Below are positions 12,370-22,248 of a stretch of 31,508 bases of DNA, one piece after another. The first letter of the stretch is position 1. Each line of letters begins with the position of its first letter. The stretch comes from a virus. The notes under the pieces are model-generated. The model was not told where the DNA came from. It saw only the letters and a program-made list of their open reading frames with translations, and searched no databases. The position numbers and the translations under genes were made by a program. The stretch covers positions 1 through 31,508 of IMG/VR virus record IMGVR_UViG_3300039018_000304, one strand, 5' to 3'.

Positions 12370-14943
12370 TTATGCCTGTTGAAACTTGTCTGTTTTTAAA
12401 ATTGATTGACTAGCGATATCTATTTCTGCTTGCTTTTCTTTGGAGCCATCTTCAGGAGCTATAAAACTATTTTGCAAATCAAGCAATTTGCCGGGTTGCA
12501 AACTAGAGTCTAAAGCTGAACCAAACAAAGTACCTAAAGTAATGCGCTTTTGATAACTTAAGGGAACTGGACTAGTAGCTGCGGCATGTTCAATATGAAT
12601 TTTCATATAATTATACAGCGCCGGGTAGTTTGCTTGCAAGCTATCGACATGAGCCGGGCTAAGTGTTCCGTTTTTTACGTGAGCCATGACAGTCCAAGGA
12701 TCGGCTAACACCTCCATTTTGTTCTTAAAATCATAAATTTGCGATGCTGTTGGCTTTACTTTTATTTTTGGAGCAAATGGACTTTGTGCTAGCGTTTCCT
12801 TTGGTACATTTTCTAAAACATATTTTACGCTTTTTTGAATTGACAAATTTAATTGCTCGGCAACTTTAGTTGCCCCTGCGTCCATTAAAGGAGTTGTATA
12901 TTGATTAATTCTTTCTTGAAGCAAATTAGGATTTGCAACAAGCTCAGACGCTTTCGAGCGTATGTTTTCCATGGCCTCATCATCATTTTTATAAGAATCT
13001 TTGACACCAAAGAGTTGATGTAATGGCATTCTTGCCGCAGCTTTAAGTTTGCCGGATTCTTGTAAATCAATAAGCCACGGTTTAAATTCTTGTAGTTTTC
13101 CTGTGGATAAATTTACATGCTCATCAGCAAGCCTTAAAACATCAAGAGCCTTTTTTGCCCATGCTGTGCCAAACTTGTCTGAAGCCATGCCGGTGGCAGC
13201 ACCAATAGCGCCACCAACTAATGCGCCTGCTGGCCCTGCAATACCGCCACCAACAGAGGCTCCCGCCGCAGCATAACCAAGAGTTTTTCTGCTACCTTGA
13301 GTAGTTTCTTTTTCAAAAGCATCTTTTGCTACAGAGTTTTTCAAATCATTTAAAAATGATGTACCAAATTCATCGTCGAAAGATTGTAGTTTTGATTCTG
13401 CAAAGCGATCTTTACCATTCATTATTCTTTTTAAAAGGTTCTCAGCCCCTTTAGGAGTTCTAAACTGAGAGGCAATATCCTTAAGAGTGGTAACCATTTC
13501 TCTTTGAGCCGTCATGTGCTCAGCATATTCTGGAACCGCTTCTTTTATAAGAGAGTCTAGTCCGCGCCTAACCTGTTTAATTTGAGATTCGACAAGTTTA
13601 TCAGCTCCAAATAATTTGCTATTTTCATAAGAAACAAGATTATCAAGATATTGAGTTGCTTCTTTAACCTGTACACCCAAAATTTTTCCGCCTTGGGACG
13701 CGGCCAAACTCTCTAGCTTTGAGCCGTAATTAGTAATTAAATCAAGACCCTTTGCAACGTCTGGATTTACTTTGGCAGTTCCACCAAGCTTGTCCATTGT
13801 GTTAGTAAATGCTTTATAGATTTGCGGGGCTTCAAATGAAACTCCAGATTTTTCTAAAATTTCACGACCTTTGTAAAAGCCAGCAGTTGTTTCTTCTCTT
13901 AATTCTTGAGTTTTTGCTAAAAAGTCATCAGTAACTTGCGACAATGGTTTAGCCGCTTCAACTGCTTTAGGATTTTCAATATAACGATCTAATGCAGACC
14001 TTCTAATGCCAGTGCTAACTTCCAAAGCAGCTTTGCCTGTTTCTTTTATAGCTTGCCCTACAGTCTCTATTTTCTCAGGAGATATTAGCTTTTGGCCTTC
14101 TTTTATAAGCCTTGAACCAAGCATTGAAGTGCCGCCAAAAATTCCTCCAACTAGTCCGCCTGTAATAAGAGACTCCGCCGCAGCTTGAGGGTCTCCTAAA
14201 ACAGCCTCAGTTGCCGCTTGTGGAGCCATGAATGTAGCGCCTTCAACAGCAGCCCCACCTAACTTTGCTACAATTTCTTTAGCCGCCTGCGTTGCTGTAC
14301 GCGAACCAACTTGCTCGACAGCAGTTGCACCAATAATTTTTGACAAACCGCGCTCTGCAATACCACCAGTCGCGGACGCAGCTCTTGCCACTACACTTGC
14401 CGGGCCACCAAGTAAAGAACCTACAAACCCTGTAACCCCACCAGCTAATGCTGCGCCCGGTTGAATTTCATGTAATGCTTCCCATTCTTCCATGGTCAAA
14501 GTGTTTTTGTTTACAAAATCAGGCAACCAACGAGAAACACCCAATTTAGCAGCAACTTCAGGAATGCCAATTAAAGCTTGATTTGCAGCACTAGCCGCGA
14601 ATGCTTTAGTTCCGCCTAAAACGCCTTGGTTGTCGCGTTTATAAGCTCTAATTGCTTTTGCTTCAGGAGTGTCAAAGGTAAAGCCACCCTTCAAAGCCTT
14701 TACAAGGTCAACACCTTTAATCTTATAAGAATTACCGCCTAATTCGCCTGAGTCTTTTAAAACATCGTAATCAGACGCAGCTGGAACATCGTATTGACCC
14801 ATAATCAAGCCTTGATACGCTTGCTCTTGTGGAACGGTTAATTTCTCCTTTGTTATAGGATGATAAACCTCCATCAGAGCCTTTGGAGGCTCTGGCTGAG
14901 CGACGTTTGGCATTAGCGGCTCTGTAGGTATCGCTTGATCCAT
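12370..14943 (-). CDS. Internal virion / DNA-ejection protein
   Basis: An 857-residue, mostly helical protein with two Ala/Gly-rich hydrophobic stretches that could insert in membranes: residues about 158-190 (PGAALAGGVTGFVGSLLGGP) and about 554-590 (GGGIAGPAGALVGGAIGAA). Long helical regions follow and precede them. This is the usual picture of podovirus ejection proteins, which leave the capsid to form a channel across the cell envelope. Start chosen at 14943 (TTGGAGCGAAAA before ATG); an upstream TTG at 14955 is less likely. It follows another internal-protein gene with a 12-nt gap. No lytic transglycosylase motif was found. Confidence 0.65.
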   Translation of the reverse strand: MDQAIPTEPLMPNVAQPEPPKALMEVYHPITKEKLTVPQEQAYQGLIMGQYDVPAASDYDVLKDSGELGGNSYKIKGVDLVKALKGGFTFDTPEAKAIRAYKRDNQGVLGGTKAFAASAANQALIGIPEVAAKLGVSRWLPDFVNKNTLTMEEWEALHEIQPGAALAGGVTGFVGSLLGGPASVVARAASATGGIAERGLSKIIGATAVEQVGSRTATQAAKEIVAKLGGAAVEGATFMAPQAATEAVLGDPQAAAESLITGGLVGGIFGGTSMLGSRLIKEGQKLISPEKIETVGQAIKETGKAALEVSTGIRRSALDRYIENPKAVEAAKPLSQVTDDFLAKTQELREETTAGFYKGREILEKSGVSFEAPQIYKAFTNTMDKLGGTAKVNPDVAKGLDLITNYGSKLESLAASQGGKILGVQVKEATQYLDNLVSYENSKLFGADKLVESQIKQVRRGLDSLIKEAVPEYAEHMTAQREMVTTLKDIASQFRTPKGAENLLKRIMNGKDRFAESKLQSFDDEFGTSFLNDLKNSVAKDAFEKETTQGSRKTLGYAAAGASVGGGIAGPAGALVGGAIGAATGMASDKFGTAWAKKALDVLRLADEHVNLSTGKLQEFKPWLIDLQESGKLKAAARMPLHQLFGVKDSYKNDDEAMENIRSKASELVANPNLLQERINQYTTPLMDAGATKVAEQLNLSIQKSVKYVLENVPKETLAQSPFAPKIKVKPTASQIYDFKNKMEVLADPWTVMAHVKNGTLSPAHVDSLQANYPALYNYMKIHIEHAAATSPVPLSYQKRITLGTLFGSALDSSLQPGKLLDLQNSFIAPEDGSKEKQAEIDIASQSILKTDKFQQA

Positions 14944-14955
14944 TTTTCGCTCCAA

Positions 14956-16446
14956 TTATTTATTAGGTCTAGCAGTTGGCAGTTCTTCAGGGCTTATAGA
15001 ACTTCCCTGTATTTTGCTCACTGGATTAATCCCAAATCTATCTAACACAATGCTCTGTTGAAATTTAGCTTTTAGAAAATTAGCTAATCCTTCTCGTTTC
15101 ATGTTTTGCGTTTTATTGTCATCCATATACTTAGGAAGAAATGATTTTGCTTCCTCTTTGTCGGATTCAGACAAGTTACCAAATATTTGCTTTATGTTTG
15201 GCAGCATTTGAGCGAAAGCTGCATCCATTCTTTGGTTGTATTGAATTGGATTAGCAATAATCCCCTCTGCTTTAACTTTTGAAGCGGTATCAAATACCCG
15301 GAGAGCGTTTTTATAATTCTCAACATCTCCAGTAGCTTTATCGTATTCAGCGATAGCCTTTTCTTGTAATTTTTGAGGCACTTGCGACATAATAACTCCA
15401 AGATCGCCTTGGTGCTGGTTAAATGCCGGGGACGACATAAAAGTCTGAGCAAGCCCCATTTTATTTTGAGCAATTTGTTGATCAATTTTAGCCACCGCTT
15501 CCGCAGCTCTGGCTTTTACTTCTAAATTATTAGAAGTTCCGGCCATTGCTTCCATTTGCATCCTTGCGGCTTGCAAACCCATTGTTTGAGCCAATTGCGC
15601 AGCCGATCTTTTGTCATTTGTATATTGCAACGCGCGTGAATAACTTCCTTGGGCCATTCCAGCTAATTCTTTTTTAGACTCTATAGTTGCTTTTTGAGCT
15701 TCAACATCTCTCGATATTGCGTTATTCATAACATCCAAGGCAGCATTACCGCCGCGCCCTGTCATGCCTCCGCCTATACCGCCAAGAACTAAAGCAATAG
15801 CAGTCATTATTTTTTCGCCGGTACTTTTGTCATTCCAATATTTATTGGGATCAATTTTTGTTGATCTTACATCATTTAAAGCTGTGTCAACATCATCCTG
15901 CTTTCTTTGAAGATATTGAGCTTGAGAATCTTCGGATGCTTGAAATGCTTTTGCTCTATCAGCCTCTTTTTGAACAAGATCGTTAAGAAGTGCTCCCCTT
16001 TTTTGCTCAATTGCGGCTTGCTCTTTTACCGTTTGAGCAATAACGGCTTTTTGAGCTTCTAAAGCGCCGGTTTGTTGCTCAAAACCTTGCATATATGATT
16101 GCATACCAAGTCTTTGAGCCTCACTTGGTCGCTGGCCTTGGCTTTTATTAACGTCACCAGCTAATACTGGCTTGGCTTCAGGTTGCTCTATCGGCGGTTG
16201 TGCCATTGGTAGCTGTGCCATTGGCGGTTGTGCCATTGGTGGCTGTGCCATTGGTATTACTGGAGCCTCAACTATTGGTGCCGGTGTAACAACTGGAGTT
16301 ATTGGTGCCATAGGCGCAACAGGTGCCGCGGATAGATTAGGAGGAATTCGACCCGGCGGAGTAAAATCCGGTGATAAATATCCTTTGCTTTGCAAAGCCG
16401 CCCATTGGTCTGGATTTAAGCCACCTGCCAAATTTTCCTCATCCAT
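14956..16446 (-). CDS. Internal virion protein with Pro-rich repeats
   Basis: A 496-residue protein. The N-terminus is disordered and Pro/Ala-rich, with tandem MAQPP / MAQLP repeats at about residues 66-86. The middle is a long helical, Gln/Ala/Lys-rich region and contains a Gly-rich hydrophobic segment at about 210-233 (IMTAIALVLGGIGGG). The rest is helical. Together with the 857-residue neighbour it looks like an ejection protein. Its start overlaps the S74-domain gene end by 8 nt. The repeats are encoded by imperfect 18-bp DNA units at about 16198-16256. Confidence 0.6.
   Translation of the reverse strand: MDEENLAGGLNPDQWAALQSKGYLSPDFTPPGRIPPNLSAAPVAPMAPITPVVTPAPIVEAPVIPMAQPPMAQPPMAQLPMAQPPIEQPEAKPVLAGDVNKSQGQRPSEAQRLGMQSYMQGFEQQTGALEAQKAVIAQTVKEQAAIEQKRGALLNDLVQKEADRAKAFQASEDSQAQYLQRKQDDVDTALNDVRSTKIDPNKYWNDKSTGEKIMTAIALVLGGIGGGMTGRGGNAALDVMNNAISRDVEAQKATIESKKELAGMAQGSYSRALQYTNDKRSAAQLAQTMGLQAARMQMEAMAGTSNNLEVKARAAEAVAKIDQQIAQNKMGLAQTFMSSPAFNQHQGDLGVIMSQVPQKLQEKAIAEYDKATGDVENYKNALRVFDTASKVKAEGIIANPIQYNQRMDAAFAQMLPNIKQIFGNLSESDKEEAKSFLPKYMDDNKTQNMKREGLANFLKAKFQQSIVLDRFGINPVSKIQGSSISPEELPTARPNK
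16198..16256 (-). repeat. Imperfect 18-bp tandem repeats
   Basis: Four copies of a unit like TGTGCCATTGGTGGC on the plus strand, which encode MAQPP/MAQLP on the minus strand. Unit number is likely to vary by slippage; the encoded segment is a flexible linker in a probable ejection protein. Confidence 0.6.
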
Positions 16447-17581
16447 TACCGGCCCCCTTGCCTTTTCTTGCTTTTAAAGCCATTTCTAAATCCGAAACTT
16501 TGTCACTTAAAACCTTTTGGTGCGCAAGCATCGGTGCCATGAGCTTGCCGTAATCAACCATTTTTCCTTCCGGCGTTTCAATTACAGCTGTGCTACCAAG
16601 ATCTGATTTTTCAAGATCTTGAGCCATGACAGAGGAATGCTTGCCCTCGCCGTGTTTTTCGTCTTTGTACTCATATTGATATGCTTTTAGTTTATCAATA
16701 AAGTCTTTTAATTTACCCTCATCAGCGGGGTTTATATTTTTCTTCATGTTTTCATCAGACGCCGCTATAGCCGCAGCACCAAGGCCGCTTGCCAAGCCCC
16801 CAATGGCCTGCATCTGTCCCGCCGATCTTGCAGCATTGGCTTGTAGTTTAGCCGCTTCTATTTGACTTGCCGCCGCAATCTTTGCTCTTTCCTGCTCTGC
16901 CATTAACTGTTCTAAGCCTTGTCGGGATTTCATAGCCGTTTCAATTTGAGATCCCTGCGCTCCTGTGTAATATTGAGCCATTTGATCCATCAGGCTTTGA
17001 GTTTGAATGTCAGCGCCTCTCGTTTGACTGGTCACTCCAGCTAACTGCTGCTGCGCAGACATTTGCTCTTGAGAGCGTATATCCGCGCTTTGTGCCGCAG
17101 CTTGTTGTCCGGCACTAGCCGCAGCTTGTGCTACGTTTCTCTGCGCCAGAAATGGATTTGAGCCCCTTTGCTGCGACATCGCCATAGCCTGCTGTATATT
17201 TCTATCTGTAGCCTGTTTTAACTGGCTTTGTGCAAGGCTTGGCCCTTGGCCTGCCATTTGCGCCTGAAGGGCTTGAGCAAGCCCCATTTGCTGAGATCTA
17301 ACGTCTGACCCAACACTTAATCCCTGCCTAGCCGTTGCCGCCGCCGCAGTGCTTTTTCTTAGCGCATCAATATCAGCGGTGTTAAAATTGGCTTTGTCTA
17401 TCGTTTCACCGCCGCCGGGGCCAATGTAACCTGTGCCGCCGCCCGGGCCTCCAATGCCGGCTAATTGATTGCCAAGATCCTTGCCAGCGCCACTAACATC
17501 GCGCCCAAAATCCTTTGCCGCATTGCTTACCTGCTTACCAATATCGCCCACAACACCGCCCACGCGTGGCTTTGTAAACAT
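16439..17581 (-). CDS. Virion protein with S74 intramolecular chaperone domain
   Basis: A 380-residue protein. The first ~75 residues are Gly-rich, and residues about 85-265 are Gln/Ala-rich and probably coiled coil (AAAASQIEAAKLQANAARSA and similar). The C-terminal 106 residues form a peptidase S74 / intramolecular chaperone domain: SDENMKKNI carries the expected Ser275-Lys280 dyad, followed by YEYKDE, VMAQDLEK and the terminal coiled coil. S74 domains guide trimer folding and then cut themselves off before the Ser. The start at 17581 follows GGAGG; an earlier in-frame start would lie in the upstream gene. Here the domain sits on a coiled-coil protein beside the ejection proteins rather than on a tail spike, so it may be a needle or core fibre. 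Confidence 0.8.
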   Translation of the reverse strand: MFTKPRVGGVVGDIGKQVSNAAKDFGRDVSGAGKDLGNQLAGIGGPGGGTGYIGPGGGETIDKANFNTADIDALRKSTAAAATARQGLSVGSDVRSQQMGLAQALQAQMAGQGPSLAQSQLKQATDRNIQQAMAMSQQRGSNPFLAQRNVAQAAASAGQQAAAQSADIRSQEQMSAQQQLAGVTSQTRGADIQTQSLMDQMAQYYTGAQGSQIETAMKSRQGLEQLMAEQERAKIAAASQIEAAKLQANAARSAGQMQAIGGLASGLGAAAIAASDENMKKNINPADEGKLKDFIDKLKAYQYEYKDEKHGEGKHSSVMAQDLEKSDLGSTAVIETPEGKMVDYGKLMAPMLAHQKVLSDKVSDLEMALKARKGKGAGNG

Positions 17582-17582
17582 T

Positions 17583-20500
17583 CTAGACCTCCGTTCCAAT
17601 AGATTGTTGTCCCCGGAACCGTTGTAAACCGCCTTTAATACCAAAAAGCAAAGAAAGTGCGGTCATAACAAAGCCCTCCTGAGTTCCTGTTGTCGATGAA
17701 GTTGTTAATTCTTCAACTTGTAATTTTAAGGATGTACATTTTTGCTGAGCTAATGAAGCTTTAAATTGATAACTTGAATTGACGCCCCCGTAAGGGGTTC
17801 CCGATCCATAAGTAACATCTTCGCCGTAAGTCGTTATATTTAAACCGTCATCAGGAGAGAATATAATCTTATTTAACCAAGCGTCTGCAAAATCATAAGA
17901 TATTTGCATTAATAGTATATGCGAGCTTTTATATTCAGCCAACATTGCAATGTCATAAACCCTTTTAAACCCTGAAATACCGGCCAAAGACAGCCAAGAA
18001 GTGGTAAATTTCATTCTATAAGCGGTATCGACATCTCTATAAAATCCGTCAACCTCTTTTAAAACCTCTCCGCTTGTTTTTAAATAAACATATTGAGATT
18101 TCCAAATAGTAGAACTCATTCCGGAATGACTTGTAAATGTTGACCATTGGTTAAAATAGTAATCATAAATAAGACAGCTGCCAGACTGAGTTAAAAATCT
18201 AACTTGATTTCTATCAGCCTCCAATGTCCCCTGCGTAATTGTCTGGCTATTAAAAGCCTCAACAGGAGCCCCAATATATTCATTTTGCAAAGCAGAATTT
18301 AATTTATAAATGCCTTTTTCAGTCATGCGAATCAATCCGTCCGGAAGATAAGCAATAGACTTTGGAACCGTACACCCCGAATCAGTAGAAACCAATTGAG
18401 GCTCATTATAACCGCCAGAGGTGCCGGCTGCATTTGGCCCATCACCCGTCGTTAGCAAAATCCTATCGGTTTTAAAAAATACCATGTTGTCATCAAGGGC
18501 CGCCATTGCGGTTACATCTCCGCCTTGCGGATCAACCTCCAGAACAAACTCCGCAGCAAACTCAACAGGTACGCCGTAAATTTTAGGCTTGCTGTAAAAT
18601 ATTTCGTTTTTATTTTCTGTGCCACCAACAAATAAAGAGCCTTTATAAATTGCTGGAATACTACCGTTTAAAGTAACAGCGTTATTGAGAATGCCGCCAG
18701 TCGTATATAAAAGCTCATTAGAAATTATTGTACTGTCTGCGTTGGTATCTATAAACGTAACAGAATCTACTGTTTTATCGTTATAGGTTAAAGTGGTCGC
18801 GCTACTAGTACGGTAATAAACAGACCCGTTACCCTCGGTTCTGTAAATTGTAATAATTGGAGGCGTCCGAGTTCCAGTCTTTTCCGTTTGGCGCAAAGTC
18901 GAAACGCCCAAAGTAACCTTGGTATTTGAACTTGTTAAATGTATTGAGACTGGATCACTTGGAGGGCTTAAATGCCTTTGGCCTTGATTGTCAGTCCATT
19001 CATACAAAGCTATATAGCTATAAGTATCACCGTTTGTAAGTGAGCCACCAGTAGTTTGACTGTTGGAAACAATTACAGGAGCATAATGAAAGCCATGCTC
19101 AACTACGCCTTGGCCATCGTAAGCCGCCAAAATACCGCCACCAATGTGCGTATTTTTACCAAGCTGAATGTTGATAAATGAATTTAAACTTTTAAAATTG
19201 CAGTTTGTTTTTGCTACGCCAAAAAGAGAGAAAAAACCGCCATTTTCAACGGTTAACTGAATTTTATTAATTATGGAAAAGCTGTAAATATCAGTTAAGT
19301 TTGTCCATACATTTTGAAGAAACGAATCCGAAGTAGTTCCATAAGCCAAATTAGGTTGCATTTTTGCTACTAAAAAACCGTCAGACCTCATTATAAAATA
19401 AGTTTGTTGCCCCTTTTGAAGACCAACAATACCGACATAACCGCGCTCTGGTACGGTAGCAAGCGAAAGATCAGAATCTAGCCATTTAGTCCACGCTTTA
19501 GACCATAGGCCCGCGCCTCTTTGTATTACAGTAAGAGTGCCGCTCGGGGCTGAACTGGTAACCGTAGTTGTTTTAATAAAATTGAGGTCAGCAGTGGCCC
19601 CGGCGACTTCATAATAAATTTGAACCGTTGACCCATTGTATTGCAAATGAGCCGTTACGTTTCGGATTACAGTTGAGGTGTAACTATCAACCGTAGTCGG
19701 TACTTTAATTGTAGCAAATCCGTTATTATAAACAGCATAACGCAAGCCGCTAGCATTGTGCCAAAAAACATAGATCTTTTGCAAATCACCAACAAAAAGA
19801 CTCAAGCAATTTGTAGCCGCTTCGGCAATTAAAATGCTTGCGGGGCTAGCTGGAATTGTCCCATCGTAGTACATCCCACCAAGTTTTATTTTAGCGCCAC
19901 TAGAATCATTGTGCGCCCACGCAACGGTAAGCGGATTTAAAACTAAAACATCATAATGAGGGTTTGAGGTGTTTACTGTTGAGCTAATAGTTACAGCTGT
20001 ATCAAATGCTGTTGCTTGCGCTGGGTTAACTTTTCTTACTTTTAAAGCGCCGCTAATGTAATAAAATACGTATAAAAAGCTGTTAAACGACAAGCATCTT
20101 ACTCTTGTGGCCCCGGTCTCTATTAGTTGATCAACAAGAATAGGTGTTTGACTTTTTTCGTCATACACGCTTGCATATACTCCGCCGCGACTATCTTCCC
20201 AAGCGTATACACTTATTCCATTTAAACAAGCTGAGTCGCATTGCGTTTGAGACTGGGTATTCTTAATGATTTGCGTTGTGCTAACGTCAAAGCTTGAGCA
20301 TGATCCTTTGTCAACCCATTTACCCATAGATTCAGCGTAACTAAATATTTTATTCGCGCCAAAAAGCAAAAGCTCTTGGTCAAAATTGCCAAGAGCATCG
20401 GCAATAGGTACCGAATCACCGTTAACTAATAACGGGCTTACTTTTTGATAGCCATTTCTTTTTGATAAACTTCCACCTTTTTTAAAAACAGCGTTTTCAA

Positions 20501-20600
20501 GTTCTAATAGTTTTCCGGGAACTATTAATTTTGGGTCTGTCTTTGTATCAAGACCTTGACCAAATATAACATTAAAATTCTGTTTTTGAAGTCCGCTCAT
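17583..20600 (-). CDS. Large tail nozzle/hub protein
   Basis: A 1005-residue strand-rich protein, with no signal peptide or coil. The N-terminus has the pattern GLDTKTDPKLIVPGKLLELENAVFK followed by GGSLSKRNGYQ, which is common to podovirus tail nozzle proteins (T7 gp12-like and related hub proteins). Many W/Y/F beta-propeller-like strands follow. It starts at 20600, overlapping the previous stop (TGA inside ATGA), and ends 1 nt before the S74-domain gene. It would form the tube below the portal/adaptor through which DNA leaves. Length and position fit; exact family not certain. Confidence 0.7.
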   Translation of the reverse strand: MSGLQKQNFNVIFGQGLDTKTDPKLIVPGKLLELENAVFKKGGSLSKRNGYQKVSPLLVNGDSVPIADALGNFDQELLLFGANKIFSYAESMGKWVDKGSCSSFDVSTTQIIKNTQSQTQCDSACLNGISVYAWEDSRGGVYASVYDEKSQTPILVDQLIETGATRVRCLSFNSFLYVFYYISGALKVRKVNPAQATAFDTAVTISSTVNTSNPHYDVLVLNPLTVAWAHNDSSGAKIKLGGMYYDGTIPASPASILIAEAATNCLSLFVGDLQKIYVFWHNASGLRYAVYNNGFATIKVPTTVDSYTSTVIRNVTAHLQYNGSTVQIYYEVAGATADLNFIKTTTVTSSAPSGTLTVIQRGAGLWSKAWTKWLDSDLSLATVPERGYVGIVGLQKGQQTYFIMRSDGFLVAKMQPNLAYGTTSDSFLQNVWTNLTDIYSFSIINKIQLTVENGGFFSLFGVAKTNCNFKSLNSFINIQLGKNTHIGGGILAAYDGQGVVEHGFHYAPVIVSNSQTTGGSLTNGDTYSYIALYEWTDNQGQRHLSPPSDPVSIHLTSSNTKVTLGVSTLRQTEKTGTRTPPIITIYRTEGNGSVYYRTSSATTLTYNDKTVDSVTFIDTNADSTIISNELLYTTGGILNNAVTLNGSIPAIYKGSLFVGGTENKNEIFYSKPKIYGVPVEFAAEFVLEVDPQGGDVTAMAALDDNMVFFKTDRILLTTGDGPNAAGTSGGYNEPQLVSTDSGCTVPKSIAYLPDGLIRMTEKGIYKLNSALQNEYIGAPVEAFNSQTITQGTLEADRNQVRFLTQSGSCLIYDYYFNQWSTFTSHSGMSSTIWKSQYVYLKTSGEVLKEVDGFYRDVDTAYRMKFTTSWLSLAGISGFKRVYDIAMLAEYKSSHILLMQISYDFADAWLNKIIFSPDDGLNITTYGEDVTYGSGTPYGGVNSSYQFKASLAQQKCTSLKLQVEELTTSSTTGTQEGFVMTALSLLFGIKGGLQRFRGQQSIGTEV

Positions 20601-21244
20601 ACTGCATACCACGCCGAAATGCCGTCAGAGATAAACACCACGGCTTTATAATCCTCTTGAATTGTATAACTCCCGACTACTCCGTCAATAGAGTCTAAAC
20701 CGGCTGGTGTAACAGTAATCGGATACGCACTACACGAGCCAGACGCGCATTTGATAGTGACATAGACGGAAGTAGTAGCAGCTGGAAAATTAATTGTTCG
20801 GGCTACAGTTGTATCAACTGCAATTACCTTTTGAGTGTCGGCAGCAACTACAGTGTAAGGATATGACGCCGGTACGTTTACAGACCACAAAGACGAAAGG
20901 GACGCATTTACCGCGTTCCCTGATGTTATTTGAACTGCAAACCCTACGCTATTGACGTAATAAAGAGACCCATTTACCGATTGCAATGATTCTAAATATG
21001 TTGCTGATGTTACGGCTGCGCTTTTACTGGTAAATCCAACTGCGCCAATGGCATACGTAAATTGTCCGCCAAACGACATATCAGCGTTAATATTTATTCC
21101 TGCAGGCGTAATCTTTGTACCGCTTCCAGTAGAATGATCATGACTGTCTATTGTGGTAAGCGCGGCATTTACCTTTGTCGCCCATTCGGGCCCAAGAGTA
21201 GTTAAAACAACCGGTAAATCTAAATTCATAAATGTAGTAGCCAT
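20597..21244 (-). CDS. Tail-associated fibre-like protein
   Basis: A 215-residue protein. The N-terminal part has the WATKVNAALTTIDSHDHSTG motif followed by ITPAGININADMSFGG, a well-known phage fibre/collar signature (HDHSTGxG). The C-terminal ~85 residues (from VDTTVARTINFP to SDGISAWYAV) match the C-terminal domain of the 447-residue fibre at 10623-11966. It lies between the 103-residue protein and the nozzle gene, with ribosome site TTAGGAGCAAATAG. It is probably a small adhesin or fibre base attached to the tail. Confidence 0.7.
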   Translation of the reverse strand: MATTFMNLDLPVVLTTLGPEWATKVNAALTTIDSHDHSTGSGTKITPAGININADMSFGGQFTYAIGAVGFTSKSAAVTSATYLESLQSVNGSLYYVNSVGFAVQITSGNAVNASLSSLWSVNVPASYPYTVVAADTQKVIAVDTTVARTINFPAATTSVYVTIKCASGSCSAYPITVTPAGLDSIDGVVGSYTIQEDYKAVVFISDGISAWYAV

Positions 21245-21254
21245 CTATTTGCTC

Positions 21255-21566
21255 CTAAAAAAACCACAAGCTGACTGTTACCGCACCACTTGATTCTAAA
21301 TCAATATTTCTCTTTGGTACTATTTTGGTGCTAGTCCCATTCCAAACCTGCTGATTTGCATTTCTTGCTACTATTATAAAGCCTTTTGGGGCCCGATCCA
21401 AAGTATGATCTACAATATTTGATCCGGAAACTAATGAAACGTTTTCAACTAAAATTCCGTCAAGTATTCCCCTTCTAATGATTTGATTTAATACAAGCTC
21501 TAAAGAGTCTTGAACGTTCTTTAAATCAGCGTCACTAGTCCGGATTTTCTTTAAAGAAGGGATCAT
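21255..21566 (-). CDS. Small virion protein next to the tail adaptor
   Basis: A 103-residue protein with a helical N-terminal half (DADLKNVQDSLELVLNQII) and a strand-rich C-terminal half including VDHTLDRAPKGFIIVAR. That pattern (HxLxRxPxGFxxV) is common in small podovirus proteins found between connector and nozzle genes. It starts directly at the stop of the adaptor gene with GGGGGGATAA as ribosome site. It is probably part of the tail or fibre base. No family name assigned. Confidence 0.6.
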   Translation of the reverse strand: MIPSLKKIRTSDADLKNVQDSLELVLNQIIRRGILDGILVENVSLVSGSNIVDHTLDRAPKGFIIVARNANQQVWNGTSTKIVPKRNIDLESSGAVTVSLWFF

Positions 21567-22247
21567 TTATCCCCCCATATAAAAACTAGAATCAAAATTA
21601 TGCATAGAAATATCTGTTACTCGCTCGGGCTCGCCTACGTCCCTGTTAGCGGCCATAGTTTCGATTCTTCTAATTAAATCAGCTTTCATTGCCATTAGAA
21701 CAGATACGTCTGATTCTTCTTTTTGCAGTGCTTTGATACTTGCGTCAACAACGATATAAACTTCCCAACCTACAACATTTTGAACGGTGTCAGTTTCTAA
21801 TGTCAAAGTATTATAGGTTGGGATGTACCACATTCTGTAAGAGCCGGTAGCTTGGTCATCTGGACTAAAGTAGATCTTGTTTCCAAAGATACGGTAGCGG
21901 ATAGCTGGATACATGCCTCTAAAACGGGTTGCTGACCGCCTAGCGTTGCGTTCTTCAAATGTATAAGGACGTAAAGTATAATATTCTTCATTGCCGCTTA
22001 GCGCCCTGTCTAGGCCCTTTAGTTTATAAAAGTCTGTAGGCAAGTCGTAAGTGTTGCCGCTTGTCACAGAAAAAATTAAAGGAGCCGCAACATAGTAATC
22101 TTCAAACTTTGACACCAGCAAATCATAGAGTTCCGCATAACTGTCGTTAATATACTGATTAAATTCTGCATCTGAAACAAATTTAGAATTTTGCATATCA
22201 GCTCGCAGCCGAGCTTGATCCCTAAGACTTGCTAGCGTCGCAGCCAT
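21567..22247 (-). CDS. Head-to-tail adaptor (connector) protein
   Basis: A 226-residue protein. The N-terminal helices LRDQARLRADMQNSKFV then DAEFNQYINDSYAELYDLLV, the LPTDFYKLKGLD segment, and a middle strand region (KIYFSPDDQATGSYRMWYIP) match the podovirus adaptor that sits under the portal (gp4/gp11-like). Start at 22247 is chosen after GAGGAC in the preceding gene's stop region; a version from 22367 would overlap that gene wholly. It comes directly before the small virion protein. It should link portal to nozzle. Confidence 0.75.
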   Translation of the reverse strand: MAATLASLRDQARLRADMQNSKFVSDAEFNQYINDSYAELYDLLVSKFEDYYVAAPLIFSVTSGNTYDLPTDFYKLKGLDRALSGNEEYYTLRPYTFEERNARRSATRFRGMYPAIRYRIFGNKIYFSPDDQATGSYRMWYIPTYNTLTLETDTVQNVVGWEVYIVVDASIKALQKEESDVSVLMAMKADLIRRIETMAANRDVGEPERVTDISMHNFDSSFYMGG

Positions 22248-22248
22248 T

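Noticed and set aside
13049-14464. Pro/Ala-rich plus-strand frames opposite the ejection protein gene
   Set aside because: Antisense of Gly/Ala-rich segments gives Pro/Ala-rich frames; no start signals and no domain.
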